This document shows, one piece after another, positions 32,230 through 44,850 of a stretch of 64,000 nucleotides of DNA (positions are counted from its first letter, which is position 1; each line of letters begins with the position of its first letter). The notes beneath the pieces are model-generated. The model saw only the letters and a list, made by a program, of their open reading frames with translations, was not told the origin of the DNA and searched no databases. The position numbers were made by a program, and so were the translations under genes. This DNA comes from Phyllostachys edulis (lineage: Eukaryota > Streptophyta > Magnoliopsida > Poales > Poaceae), in assembly GCA_036346405.1 (NCBI GenBank), contig CM070563.1:558001-622000 (forward strand), given 5' to 3'.

Positions 32230-34116
32230 TGAAACAGGTGTGTGTATATTGATGATATACAATGGTTTTGGTAATTACAGATTACACCATCACTTGGACC
32301 GAAAGACAAGGAATGAATCGTACGACAACAGAGTGACGTGCTTCAGGAGAAATTGAAAATCTCAAGTTTCTATCTATACAAAACCGGATCAGATCATATC
32401 AGGCGATACTGATTTAGGATCGTAACAAATCTTTCGACACTTCTAGCTAAAGAGAGATGCGCAATAGATCACATTCGAGAGCGAGCTAGCCAGATTTTCT
32501 GTCGGGTCGAGTTGATTAGTTCATTGCATTTTAGGTTGTGTACTTGTTAAGCTAACACCATCAGACAGTATGCTGATCGATAGCGCTCTCCCGAGTCCCG
32601 ACCATGGTGATCATTGCCAACGTGGACCTGCTACCCAACTCAGCAAAAGCTACATAGCCTGCCCTTTCAAATCACTCTCTTTAATCGATCTTATAGGGGT
32701 TCACAAGACATACATATGTGCATGCTGTCATCTCATTTGATCGATCGCCAGCTGATCGTACCTACGTGGACCCTGCTACATGAACTGCTCATCAGCACTA
32801 ACTGCAGCTACAGCTGCAACTCTTACTGCAGGTAGATAGCCTGCCTTATTCTGTCGGTGTTCATCCGTATGCAGCTCGCCCGGCACGTTTTTTGTTTGTA
32901 ACAGCAAAAAATAGTTACCGTTTGTACGAAACTGCAAATGGCACTGTAGTAGGCACCACCGTATTATCAATCTGTGGCAGAAATGTGTCTGCCGGTGGTG
33001 AGAACATACGCATGTTATCCTACCGCGAATTAGGGGTGCGACAGGTGGTTTCTGTGGAAACACGAGGGATACCAATTTTGTTATTTCAAAGACGAGACTA
33101 GATTTACTATTTCGTTTCGAAAAGAGAAGCTAAACAAGCCTAGATCCATCCATCCATCGCTGATTCGGTGGATGGATACAGGTGACTAGTGTGCATGCTA
33201 CTCGCTATACATGCAAATGTTAATTGCAAGGCTAAAAGGAGGAAGCTAATGGTGCCAATAATTTAACGCAACTAGTACAAGGTCTGCACTGCCAGCAATG
33301 GCACAGTAGCCCACGTGCATAAATAAGTGACCAAGATAAGATGATCTAGAACTATAAGCTTAGTATAGACTATAGACGCCCCAAAAAAGGATGGTTGATG
33401 TACAAGTATGAGCTATATACACTAGTTACTTACCCAAACAATACTGTTGTATGGATATACAGTAGCTGGCAGAATAGCTAGACAGGAACAGAATGACAAG
33501 CCCACAAGCTATGAGATACAAGTAGCAACCAATTAAAAACCTTGTTAGTACTCCAAAAGGAACAAATAAAATTGTGGTTCCTAACACAGGTATGTAACAT
33601 TTTATCAGCAGGAAGTCAATTCATGGTACCAGCTAATATGTACTCTCCACGGAAGAGACCATGAGGATTAAGGAACTTAATTGGTTCCTAATACAAGTTG
33701 CAGTAATTTGGTCGCGTACTAAAACAGCTGATTCTGACTGGTTTCTAGGGGGAAATGCTAGATAGACTATGTTTCATATCCCATCATATATTAATTGGGT
33801 GGCTGTGTACGTACGTGTATGTAACAAGTCAGGTCGTTATGAACTAGTATTTGTGACTTTGTCACTTTGATCAGTAAATGAGAAGAAGGAGGGCTTGGCT
33901 TTTGCAAGGGTTGTGTTTGCAATTCAGAGTTTGATCAAGGCAGAGAAGAAGCTTGCACACCAAACACAGGCACCTTGGGACCAGGATATGAGAAAATGGA
34001 AAATCCCCAAGCCCAGCCAGAATCATGTGTAGGAATGTATGTATGTCGTGAGGGGCGGCCAACGGAGTATTTCTTGACTCCCACGCACTCCCACGCGCTG
34101 CTTTCTGAATTAAAAA
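32230..34116. other. Intergenic, no supported gene
   Basis: Short open frames (for example 32614-32835 and 32776-33075) show no domain, splice context or codon bias. CATC-type short repeats lie near 33150. Nothing else was recognised. Confidence 0.45.
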
Positions 34117-36922
34117 TGTAACGGCCCTAAAATCTAGGATCGTTAAACTCTTTACAATCGTTACAAAGTAAGCAGCGTCACAAGCAAGCTTTCGATTACA
34201 ATAAAAATCAGACTTTTTATCACATAAGATTACGGCTTAATAGTCAGTTTTTATACTGACACGGACATCCAAGCTCAAAGTTATATAATACAAGACAAAA
34301 GAACTTCAAACCACAGGCACGCTTGAGCGCAGTCGAGACCTAATAACAATAGTCGCTGCCATCTGTGGGATCACCAAAATCTTATTCAACAAGATCCTCT
34401 ACATTTTTTTCAGATTTCTTCTGTAGATTGTTTGCAGATTTTGTAAGAATGAGTGCTACTACCGTACTCAACAAGCTACATGGAACAACTAAATAATTAC
34501 ATGCAAGGAGTTCAATGGATGGTTAGGGTTTACCTTAGCAGGCATATGTGGATGCATTTTACATTTAAAGTAGTTTATCTTTAAAATAGTAAAACAATAA
34601 TAAATAATAACAACAGAGGGTTTCTCAACAAACTCAATTACCAATTTAACATCTCAAAAACTCTACTTATGCCTCATATACTGGAATCACCCATTAACAC
34701 AGCTTCATTAACCGAAAGCACGACGTTAGTTATATACTCTGCAGAATTGCCCAACTTTACCCACAAGATATCTCAAATTCATACTGTCAGAACATAGACA
34801 CGCAACCTATTAGCGTGCGACTGAGTTTGGGATAATAAAAAAAATTCACTGCTCAACCTTTTTAGTCTCTACCCGATAGGTCTATGGACCATACAGCCCT
34901 CGGGAGACTCCACCGGCCACAGTGGATCTTGCATCCCGGTGCTGACGGCACCTACCGTTGTGTAGACCAGCGAGTGTCCCTTACCGGCTCATTCCTGTCC
35001 CATTCTCGATACTATACATATTTAATTGGAAGAGTAGTGTACTAAGTCAGAGAGTATGACCACACCTGTGGTTGAGCGATTTTCTGTGTCTGTTACTGTG
35101 GCACAAGGTTCTTGTCCTTACTTGTTTTACAGTGAGGCGATGGACCAACACCACCACGTGGTTGTCCACCCTCTAGGCCTCACATTCAACTCACTTTTCC
35201 ACAAATCTATTGGGTTGTCCAACATCCTGGACACGACCCTCAACTCTCCTCCAAAACCATTAGCGAACAGTCAATACTCTTTTGATGATTTTATAAACAC
35301 AACGTGACAAAGCTAATTATATAGCTAATATTTTATGTGAACTTGTCAAGGTGAATATGACTTACAAAGGATTTTAACCTTGTCAGAGTGAATATGGCCT
35401 ACAAGTGCTAAGTGGGTTTGTATGAGGGGTAATAGGATTTATCTAATTATCATGGCATTCAAAAGTATTATTTGAATACTTAAAGTAATTGGCACAAATA
35501 CAATAATGAAAGTAATAATATAAATATATGAATTTTAGGCTCAAAATGATCAAGGAATGCGACTTGCCTTCTTGCACAAAATTTTCTAAATATTGGTCTT
35601 GTTTGGCATCTTTTGGAGTCTGGTTGTCGAAGTCGTGACTTAATACGAAACAAAATAAAATAAACCAAATAAAATCCGGCTCGACAAGGAATGAGCTGGG
35701 AACAATATGTAAGTAAATAAAATCCGGAAAAGAAACATAAAGGAAGGTGGTATGGAGGATAGGCATTTATTTGGTATATAATTGGACTGAACATAGTTGA
35801 TATTTGGATTCACAGGCTCGAAACGGTCAAAAATGACATATAATGTCAAATTAGGGTTTCGAAGGTGAATATTGTCAGATAATGAATAGTATTAATTTTA
35901 CTATTCATGGATGAAAGCTGGTTAGTGAACAGTAACAAGAATTACTGCTTTTAGGTAGAGAATAGTAATTAGGCTTTACTGTTCCTTACAGTGAACAGTA
36001 ATCACCTATTTTCGGTTGATGACCAGTAAACCGATTTACTGTGCAGTGAATAGTAAATGGCCGAATTGGGTGAATAGTAATGGGCTGCTCAGCTCGCCCA
36101 AGCAGAGGAGGGAAATAGTCGACGGCGCTCCGGTGGGGAAAATGGGTGGTGTGGTGAGCACCGGTGGGTGACGGGGATTACGAGGGTAGCTTTGGTGGAG
36201 CGAGGAAGGTGTTGTGGCGGCTTGGCTGCGGTGGCCGTAAGTGGCGCGAAGGAGGAGCTTGGCGGTGGCGTGCTCCGGTGAGGAAGGTGGGTGGGGAGGC
36301 TAGGGGAAAGAAGCGGGGAGGTGAGGCGGTGCTTACCGCGGGCTCAATTCAGTGGTGGGGCAGACAGAGGCGGCGATTGGGCGTTGAGTTCATCGGAGAA
36401 GAAGAATGGGGGGCGGCGGTGATTCTTCAAATTCGGCCAGCCTTGGAGGGGGTGGGTGATAGGGAGGTGGCGGAGGTGGGGGATGATGAAGGAGGCTTGC
36501 CCCTGGTGGCTTTTATAGGGCGATTGAGGTGGTGGAAGTAGGGATTGGGCACGACAGTGAGGCAGCGACGTGGACGGCGCCAGGAGACGGGAGGTGGCAG
36601 CATGGGCGGGGTGAGGTGGAGGGCGGCGAAGGTGGTAGAAGGCGCGGGTGGGGCGAGGTGGCGCGGGAGGTGACGCTGACGGAGGTGGCGAAGGAGGCGG
36701 TGACATCGCGGGCATGACGACGCGCGGGAGGAAGAAGGGCGAAGGCGCCCAGGGCAAAAAGAAGGTTTTGAGAGGAGAAAACGGAAAAGCGGAAAAGGAA
36801 AGCGGATTTTGGTCTGGACTTTCCAAAAAGGGAAAGAATTTCAGATCCAAACAAAAAGCTTCAAAAAATTTGAAAACGCGGAATTTTTGGGTTATTTCAA
36901 GAAAATCTCAGTTCTGACGACA
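34117..36922 (-). mobile_element. Probable solo LTR of a Gypsy-type element
   Basis: Bounded by TGTAACGGCCC at 34117 and GACGACA at 36922, so TG...CA on either strand. On the minus strand it carries repeated CTGTTCACT/CTATTCAC words (35880-36090) and a GC-rich Pro/Ser-rich stretch (36164-36850) of the kind common in long grass Gypsy LTRs. No internal domain flanks it. The bordering bases (AAAAA and AACTC) do not form a duplication, so the ends or the solo status are uncertain. Confidence 0.5.
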
Positions 36923-36935
36923 AACTCACTGATGC

Positions 36936-37275
36936 TAGTGGCGGAGCCCAGTGGAGGCCAAACTGGGCTCTGGCCACCCTTTAGTTGAAAACTTTCATTA
37001 GGATTAACTACATAACCAAACAATTCTCAGAAGAAATCATCATTAATTCTATCTTGTTGGACAATTTACGTAGTCAGAAACAGAGCATGTTGCACAGGAG
37101 ATTCAAAACTGGAAGAGAGACTTGAGCAATGAATTTGCTTTGGTTAATCATCGAGCAAAAAAAGTAAGAAATATCACATGCAAAATTGGCTAGAAGCTTC
37201 CAAGTTCTAACTTGAACAAGGCTACACCAAGTTGCAATTGGCCCCCTCTTGTTTTCGCCACACGCTCCGCCACTG
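36936..37275. mobile_element. hAT-type MITE, uninterrupted second copy
   Basis: It begins TAGTGGCGGAGC and ends GCTCCGCCACTG. Over its whole length it matches the inverse of the split copy at 20307-24904, including TTGTTGGACAATTTACGTAG and AGCATGTTGCACAGGAG. It carries no LINE and no coding region. No clean 8-base duplication was seen (ACTGATGC and CTTGGCGC). It lies about 400 bases upstream of the TPS TATA-like sequence. Confidence 0.88.
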
Positions 37276-37800
37276 CTTGGCGCCCATGTAGAACAACAAC
37301 ACTGATACGATACACTCATTATACAAGCAATCCGGCCGTCGCACTCCTTGCTTGTTTCAGATCCCTGTCTCTGTACGCACAGAAACTGCAAGTTAAGGCG
37401 AGAAGGCAGCACGAGGGGACAGACAGCAGCGGCAGGCAGAGGTACACAGCACCCTGACCTGACCTGACCTGACCTGCCGCTTGTCGATCGTCCGTTGCTT
37501 TTCCATACCACAACTAATCCTGCTCTGCTCTCTGCTCTCTCTCCTGCCTGATGTTCTTCTGTTCATCATGAGCTGCTCATCCTGATACCTCTCTCCCAGT
37601 CCCAGCTTTAATTCTGGGTATTGCTATCGATCTCCCGACAAATTTCTCCCTGCTTTGGCCACCAAACCACTGCCGCTACCTCCTCCTCTCCTCTATAATC
37701 ATCCATCACCTGTTCACTTGTTCGACCATGGTTCATGGCCTTCTCCCGTGTACGTGCGGCTCACAGTTAAGTAGCAACAGCAGCTAGTACGTACTGACAA
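37276..37800 (+). promoter_or_regulatory. TPS promoter and first leader exon
   Basis: A pentanucleotide repeat (CCTGA, about five units, 37452-37475) is followed by CT-rich sequence. CTATAATC at 37693-37700 is a plausible TATA box. A leader exon would then run from about 37725 to the GTATGT donor at 37801. The start site is inferred, not seen. Confidence 0.45.
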
Positions 37801-38317
37801 GTATGTGCTTCTTCCTTCTTGGAGTAACTAGCAATTCCTCTCTTGCACTGCAATTACTCCTTCATGCTCTTCTTGAAATGTTCCATTATATTTGCTTCTT
37901 GGATTTGCCAGCATATCGATAGCCTTGCAGCCATTTAACTCCTGGCTAGAATTGTATGTGGTCAGGAGTATGCTTGTTTCAAAAAGGACCATGCTTGTTA
38001 TGCTTATGTGTTACTCCATCAGAATTTAATCTGACGACTGACTTTGATGCATGTCTCTCTCACCGGCTGGCTGGCTGGCTATTCCATGTTTAATCTCTTC
38101 TTAGTGCCACCAACCTCAGCTTAATTCTGTAGATGAGGAGTATCTTCTTCTTCTTCTTTTTTCTTGTGCTGTCACGTCATCTCATTAGCACCCCAAATAT
38201 CACCACATTTACTCCACAGATGATGGGAGATGGTGACTCACCAAGCATGATCGCTGCACTGCACGCACTTTTAACCAGAATTAGAGAGCTGGGAGATAGA
38301 ATTTTGTACTAACATTA

Positions 38318-38620
38318 GGGCATGTATAATGATCTGAGATACTATTGTCTATAAGAACTCTCTATATCACCATTGTAGACAAAGACTAAAGACGAACTTT
38401 ATACAATAGATGCAGATAAATGCTTGCCTTTTTAATTGTCTTTATAGAACACACAATCTTTTAATGTTTTTCTTGTTTCTTGTACTATAGTCGACTATAG
38501 GATTGTAGACAGCATCTTTCTCTCTCTCACACTCTCTCTTCATTCTTTTTCATCCACGTCAGTAAAAATCCTACATGATAATGACTATAGACGGCTGACA
38601 TAAACCCGTTGTATATGCTC
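38318..38620. mobile_element. Tourist-like MITE in the TPS leader intron
   Basis: The ends GGGCATGTATAATG and, inverted, GAGCATATACAACG are flanked by TTA at 38315-38317 and 38621-38623. The length is 303 bases. Internal words GTCTATA and TATAGAC in both orientations extend the arm pairing. Confidence 0.75.
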
Positions 38621-38640
38621 TTAGTAGCAATCCTAGTTTA

Positions 38641-38895
38641 CTCCTTTGATCACAAAAGAATGTTGTTTCGGAGTACGTGTAATCAAACATTCTAACCTTA
38701 GCTATTGATATCTTTTTTAATATTTAGATTGAATACATGAAAAATTATATGTATAGATTTGTCTTGAAAAGAACTTTCATAAAAGTATAATTTTATTAGG
38801 TTTTATACATCTATCATGATAGAAATTACTGGCTAAAATTGTGTTTTGAAGACCGTAATGATATCCAAAAGGACATTTTTGGTGACCGGAGGGAG
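38641..38895. mobile_element. Stowaway MITE in the TPS leader intron
   Basis: The ends CTCCTTTGATCAC and, inverted, CTCCCTCCGGTCAC match the Stowaway consensus start. TA duplications are at 38639-38640 and 38896-38897. The length is 255 bases. It ends 42 bases before the predicted intron acceptor and 113 bases before the start codon. Confidence 0.85.
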
Positions 38896-39008
38896 TATTA
38901 ATTTGTCAATTGTGTCTAGGCAAAGAAATTCGTACAGGACAAGAACCAACCACAGAACCACTTGCTGGTGCGCGCGCGCGCGCCAATTCTCATAACCGGT
39001 CAGTAGCG

Positions 39009-41698
39009 ATGGTTTCTCGCTCCTACTCCAACCTCCTGGACCTCGTCTCCGGCGGCGGCGGGGAGTCGTCGGCCGGCCTCGGCAAAAGGCTGACGCGGGT
39101 GATGACCGTGGCCAGCATCATCTCCGATCTCGACGAGGAGGCCTCCACGGGCTCCGACTCGGCATCGCAGGAGCGGCCGCGCCAGCGCGTGATCGTCGTG
39201 AGCAACCAGCTCCCCCTGCGCGCGCACCGCCGCCCTACCGGCGACGGCAAGTGGAGCTTCAGCTGGGACGAGGACTCGCTGCTGTTCCAGCTCAGGGACG
39301 GCCTCGGCGAGGACGTGGAGGTGGTGTACGTGGGCTGCCTGCGCGCGGAGGCGGAGGTGGATCCGCGGGAGCAGGACGAGGTCTCCCGGCTGCTTTTGGA
39401 CGAGTTCCGGTGCGTGCCGGCGTTCGTGCCCGGCGAGCTCCTCTCCCGGTTCTACCACGGCTTCTGCAAGCAGCACCTGTGGCCGCTGTTCCACTACATG
39501 CTCCCGCTCTCCCGCGACCTTGGCGGCCGCTTCGACCGCTCGCTCTGGCAGGCCTACGTCTCCGTCAACAAGGTCTTCGCCGACAAGGTCATGGAGGTCA
39601 TCTCCCCCGACGACGATGACTTTGTCTGGGTCCACGACTACCACCTCATGCTGCTGCCCACCTTCCTCCGCCGCCGCTTCAACCGCGTCAGGCTCGGCTT
39701 CTTCCTCCACAGCCCCTTCCCATCCTCGGAGATCTACCGCACGCTGCCCGTCCGCGACGAGATGCTCCGGGCGCTGCTCAACGCCGACCTCATCGGCTTC
39801 CACACCTTCGACTACGCGCGCCACTTCCTGTCCTCGTGCAGCCGCATCCTCGGCCTCGCCTACGAGTCCAAGAGGGGCTACATTGGCATCGAGTACTACG
39901 GCCGCACCGTCAACATCAAGATCCTCCCCGTCGGCATCCACATGGGCCAGCTCAGGCAGGTCATGAGCCTCCCGGAGACCGAGGCCAGGGTCGCCGACCT
40001 CGTCGCCGGCAGCGGCAGGTTCAGGGGCAAGACCGTGCTGCTCGGCGTGGACGACATGGACATCTTCAAGGGGATCAGCCTCAAGCTGCAGGCCATGGAG
40101 CAGGTGCTGGACCAGCACCCCGAGTGGCGGGGCAAGGTGGTGTTGGTGCAGATCGCCAACCCCGCGAGGGGGCGCGGCAAGGACGTGCAGGAGGTGCAGC
40201 AGGAGACCTACTCCACCGTGGAGAGGATCAACCGCAAGTACGGCACGCCGGAGTACGAGCCCATCGTCCTCATCGACCGGCCGCTGCAGTTCTACGAGCG
40301 GGTCGCCTACTACGCGATCGCCGAGTGCTGCCTGGTGACGGCGGTGAGGGACGGCATGAACTTGATACCCTACGAGTACATCGTGTCGCGGCAGGGCAGC
40401 GAGAGGCTGGACCGGATCCTGCGGCTGGAGCAGGAGCAGGCGCCGGCAGCCAGGAGGAGCATGCTGGTGGTCTCCGAGTTCATCGGGTGCTCGCCGTCGC
40501 TGAGCGGCGCGATCCGCGTGAACCCGTGGAACGTGGACGCGGTGGCGGAGGCCATGTACGCGGCGCTGGAGATGCGGGAGGCGGAGAAGCAGCTCCGGCA
40601 CGACAAGAACTACCGGTACGTGAGCACGCACGACGCCGCCTACTGGGCGAGGAGCTTCGTGCAGGACCTGGAGCGCGCGTGCGGGGACCACGCCAGGCGC
40701 CGCTGCTGGGGCATCGGCTTCGGCCTCGGCTTCCGCGTCATCGCCCTCGACCCCAACTTCCGCAAGCTCTCCGTCGACCGCATCATCGCCGCCTACAAGC
40801 GCGCCAGGCACCGCGCCATCCTGCTGGACTACGACGGCACCATGGCGCCGCACGCCTCCATCAGCAAGCGCCCCGCGCCGGAGACCATCGCCATCCTCAA
40901 CAACCTCTGCCGGGACCCCCGCAACACCGTCTACCTCGTCGGAGCCAGCGACAAGCAGACGCTCAGCGACTGGTTCGCTGCCTGCGACGACCTCGTCATC
41001 GCCGCCGAGCACGGCTACTTCATCAGGCACGAGCACGGGTCGGAGTGGACGACGACCTGCACCCCGGCCGCGAGCTTCGACTGGAAGCAGATCGCGGAGC
41101 CCATCATGGAGCTCTACACCGAGGCCACGGACGGGTCGTCCATTGAGACCAGAGAGAGCGGAATCGTGTGGCATTACCAGTACGCTGATCCGGACTTCGG
41201 GGCGTGCCAAGCCAAGGAGCTCCTCGACCACCTCGAGACCGTCCTCTCCAACGAGCCCGTCTCCGTCAAGAGCAGCCAGAACATTGTCGAGGTCAAGCCA
41301 CAGGTACGTAGGCTTGTTACTCTGCAACCATCTCCGCTGCTTCACTTCTGTTTCATGGCAACTACACTTGTTGTTCTCTGAATCAATCTGAAAATCCTAA
41401 TGCTCAGGGTGCTACCAAAGGCCTGGTGGCGGAGCAACTCCTGTCGGCAATGCAGAACAAGGGCATTCGCGCCGACTTCGTTCTGTTCGCCGGCGATGAC
41501 AGGTCCGACGAGGACATGTTCCAAGTGATCAACGGCGCCGTCTCGGGGCCAGCATTGTCGCCGGTGGCCGAGGTGTTTGCCTGCACTGTCGGGCAGAAAC
41601 CGAGCAAGGCCAAGTACTACCTGGAGGACACGGTGGAGATCATCAGGATGCTGCAGAGCCTTGCAAATGCTTCAGACCCCATGGCGCAACATTCATGA
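39009..41698 (+). CDS. TPS: Class II trehalose-6-phosphate synthase/phosphatase-like protein
   Basis: Two coding exons, 39009-41303 and 41408-41698 (104-base intron), give 861 residues, the usual class II length. The start MVSRSYSNLLDL is characteristic of the class; an in-frame upstream ATG at 38910 lies in the leader before the splice acceptor and is rejected. The GT20 domain runs from about residue 60 (VIVVSNQLPL) to about 545, with VWVHDYHLML at 206-215. At 347-355 it reads VDDMDIFKG where active class I synthases have V-D-R-L-D-x-I-K-G, so the catalytic arginine is replaced. The C-terminal phosphatase-like HAD domain keeps DYDGT (607-611) and GDDRSDED (794-801). Class II proteins are considered regulatory in sugar signalling, mostly without synthase activity, and this one fits. 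Very GC-rich third positions cause long spurious frames on the other strand. Confidence 0.96.
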
Positions 41699-44311
41699 TC
41701 CAGCATCTGCTCCTCAACATGAACGAATCTGGCACACGGCCTCTAGTTAGTTTGCAGCTTGGGGTGTGTACATTACGACAAGATCAGCTGCAGCTCGAGT
41801 TATAGCGTCATATTGTAGCGAACGAGACATTGCTATCTTTTCAAGCGTGCTGGATGTTCGTCTAGCGTAGTTCCTTGAATATATTGACTTGTTTGTCGGA
41901 ATGCTGCATACATGGCTACTGTTTTGGAAGCATAACTTCCAGAAATGCAGAGCATCAAAATCCAGGTAGATCAGCACAGTGAAGATAAGCCTACTGCTAC
42001 TGGGCATGTTCTCTTTTCGACAAATCTTGTGGTATCAGATTCCTCACATGGAAAAATATATTCTAATCTGTACTTTCTACATCAAACTGACTAAGCGGAC
42101 GTGTCATCAGTCATATGGTGATAAATTTGCTACTCCGGCAAAAGTTGGGACCTAGCAAAGTATTATACTTAAGCAGCACATCTGAAAAGAAGAACTTGTA
42201 CAGCGAGAACTGTCTTTTGCATCCTAGGAGACCAAGATGCAAGGGAAATGACAACTAAATATCACTTGTGCTAATGGAATTGAAAACAAGGCAGGAATGT
42301 CTAGGCAACGATTTGCTCAATTTTTCAAAGTGACAGGGAAAAGTACAGACAACGCACAGCAATGTTTCATTTATTAAAAGTCTATCAGCAACTTCAGAGG
42401 TAAAAGAAGAACTGCAGCAGTTCCTAGTTACTCCTTTCATTTCCAATGGAAAGATCACCTGCACAAAGAAAAATAAAAGGATCAAAGTCATGGTCTACAA
42501 AAATATAAATCATATATATGGCTCTACTTGTTTTATCACAACAGAGCAGAGTCACATGAACACTAGTTAAATTGTTAGAATGCATTTGCAAGGTACAAAA
42601 TCACAAGTGATTAATTATCAATAGATATGGTAGAATCATCATGATAGATAGACCAGTGCAATCAACAAGTGTAAAGAGTATGATGAGAGATGCCCAGGAA
42701 ATGTGCTATGAAGTAAATAAATAACATATGCAAGTGAAAGACCGCACTCTGGCACTAACAAAACTATATTTAATCAAAAGAGGTTCCAAGGTCACCTCAA
42801 AATAATTCATAATTATCCTTAGCTATTATATCTTCTTTTTTTCTTGCCGTGAGAATATTACAGAGGGTTGAGTGGTGGAAGATTATGCTTGTAGTAAAAA
42901 AATTCAGATACATCCTCTTACATCAATCTTAAGAATCTGTCAAAGATAAAGTCAAGAGATACAAAGAGGCTCTTCAAAAAAGTTAGCAAGATATTGTGCA
43001 TACACTTTTGTGCCAATGGAAACTTTCCAGATTTTCGACTGTTCAAAAGTACTGTGTAGTGTTTTCAGCCATTCAGAGTGCCCTTGGCTTTAGCACACTT
43101 GTTCAAAAGGGATGATCCATTGAAAATCATTTTACAAGCTTTAGATACTCCTCATACAGCTCCACTTTGAAGACCACAGTGTCTCCATTCTACTTGTTTA
43201 CCCGGGCTGAGCGGCACAGCACACCTCACCGATCCACTTTACCATCAATTATGGTCAACGGTGAGTACAGTTAGGTTGTAGCATGGATGCATGAATCATG
43301 ATACCCTTCTATTATATTTTCCCCAAAGTTGAAGTTTTTTTTATATAAATAAGATCAGCACAGATAGTAAGTAGGCCCAACAAGGTACGATGACAGTTAA
43401 CAGATTCAGAATCTACCACCTTTGATCCAAGGAGATATGATCATAAGAACCAAAAATATCAACCAATTCATGCAAAAATGCATATGAAAAGAAACGTAGG
43501 GTCGATTTCTAGAGAAATCTTCGAGAACTTTGGTTGCTGGTTTGCTAATCTTTGGTGCTTTTTTTTAGGTAATAATCTTTGGTGTAATTGTTGGCTTGAT
43601 AGTTATTTGATTAAACAAAAGGAGCACCGACTTAAAATGACATAGTTGACTGCCTATCACTAAAAATGCATACACTATCAAGAAATTAAGACATCATCTC
43701 AGGTTTGGTATAGATCTTAGGTTCAGGTAAGGCAAGTAATAGGCTAACAGCAGCAGCAGGTGACACATAAGGAAAACAATGGTGCCACCTTCACAAGTAT
43801 CTCCTTTTCTTACCCAGTGTTTGTTATGCGGTACGCCATGAGACCTTGAAGGGTTGTTTGGATGAGGGGTATTTCTTTGGGAAGTTTTGGGGACATGGGG
43901 AAGATTTTTTCATTATTAAGAGGAAAATCCATTTGAACAGTTAAGTTGGAAACAATTGTTTGCACATACAGTCGAGATAGATAGCCTTCCGGTTGTTCCT
44001 CCCCCTCATAAACCAAAATGCTTCCTATATTTATGCTAGTTTTAGTGTTCTACACTATTCCCAACCATCTAGAGCAGGGTATTATTGCCCCCAATACAGT
44101 CAGTACCGAAGAGAGTGCACTAAAATTATTTCAGGCATCCGCTAATTATTAGGTCAAGTCAAGTAGCATGGAATGACAAAGGTTAAGATAAAAAGCATGC
44201 ACGTTTCATTTCAAGCTGCATACAGAATAACTCGGGATTCTTAGCAGACAAGAAGCAGCGGAGCCTGACCTCTCCAATTCCGGTCCAGGAACAGCAGAAG
44301 AAGCAGCAGTG
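41699..44311. other. TPS 3' region and intergenic space
   Basis: No supported gene. Short minus-strand frames (41747-42007, 42255-42491, 43810-44016) lack domains and splice support. The right part is probably the 3' untranslated region of the minus-strand NDUFB10 gene. Confidence 0.45.
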
Positions 44312-44722
44312 CTACTCCTCGGCCTCGATCGGCTTCTTGGGCTCTGCGCAAGACCGGACCACCAACCAACTATGTCAATCAGTAAAACAAACGAAATGAG
44401 AGGAGAAGGGAAACAAAGCCGAGATCATGATCGGACCGTGCAGATCCGGCGGGCGCGCGTCCTTGCCCCATCCAACGCCGCGGGTGGCCTCGAGGTACTG
44501 GTCGACGAGGTGGCGGCACTTCTGGTGGTGGTTGACGCCCTCGATGCGGTAGCACCAGCGGAGGCGGTCGCGGATGATCTTGGCGGTCTCGATCTGGATC
44601 CACTTCTCCCTCACGAGGTGCTCCCTGTACTCGAGCATCGCCACCGGATCCCCGTAAGGGTTCTTGGGGTCGAAGTCATCCGGCGGGCGCTCGTCGAACT
44701 CGACCTTGGCCTTCCGCACCAT
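44312..44722 (-). CDS. NDUFB10: NADH dehydrogenase 1 beta subcomplex subunit 10 (NDUFB10)
   Basis: This is an accessory subunit of mitochondrial complex I in the distal membrane-arm region. Exon one is 44437-44722 and exon two is 44312-44343, read leftward, with a 93-base GT/AG intron. Together they give 105 residues. The sequence is the plant form: VEFDERPPDDFDPKNPYGDP (8-27), EYREHLVREKWI, then a cysteine pair at 57 and 69 (WCYRIEGVNHHQKC), VDQYLEATRGVGWGK, and an acidic end EPKKPIEAEE from exon two. Without splicing, exon one would run into an unrelated tail. The ATG at 44722 starts directly at the conserved N-terminus. The promoter to its right carries GGCCCA motifs typical of nuclear genes for respiratory subunits. 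Confidence 0.93.
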
Positions 44723-44781
44723 CTCCGATCGCCGCCGAGCTCACCTCCTTCGCTTCGGCTGGGCTGGGTTGGGGATTGCTC

Positions 44782-44801
44782 TGCTCTGCTCTGCTCTGGA
44801 G
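44782..44801 (+). repeat. CTCTG microsatellite
   Basis: About four CTCTG units, in the 5' leader of the minus-strand NDUFB10 gene. Confidence 0.7.
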
Positions 44802-44850
44802 GTGGCGTACAGATGAGATGATGGTCTTGCACTTGCAGAGTTGCAGTTGC

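Larger units (their letters stand above)
37801..38937 (+). other. TPS 5' leader intron
   Basis: Donor GTATGT at 37801 and acceptor TACAG ending at 38937 fit a 1.1 kb intron in the untranslated leader. The second leader exon would be 38938-39008. It contains the two MITEs listed next. The splice prediction is from motifs only. Confidence 0.5.

Noticed and set aside
36344..36850. A 168-codon Pro-rich minus-strand frame
   Set aside because: It lies within a long probable LTR and resembles the low-complexity Pro/Ser blocks common in such LTRs, not a protein family.
38910..39008. An upstream in-frame start for TPS (33 extra residues)
   Set aside because: The extra residues are unlike class II TPS N-termini and cross the likely leader splice acceptor at 38937. 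MVSRSYSNLLDL at 39009 is the conserved start.
39836..41146. A 436-codon plus-strand frame inside TPS
   Set aside because: It overlaps the real TPS frame, is Arg/Gly/His/Pro-rich with no domain, and exists only because of GC bias.
39000..41345. A 781-codon open frame antisense to TPS
   Set aside because: It is a shadow of the extreme third-position GC of the TPS gene. It has no domain, splice sites or homology, whereas the plus strand encodes a complete class II TPS.
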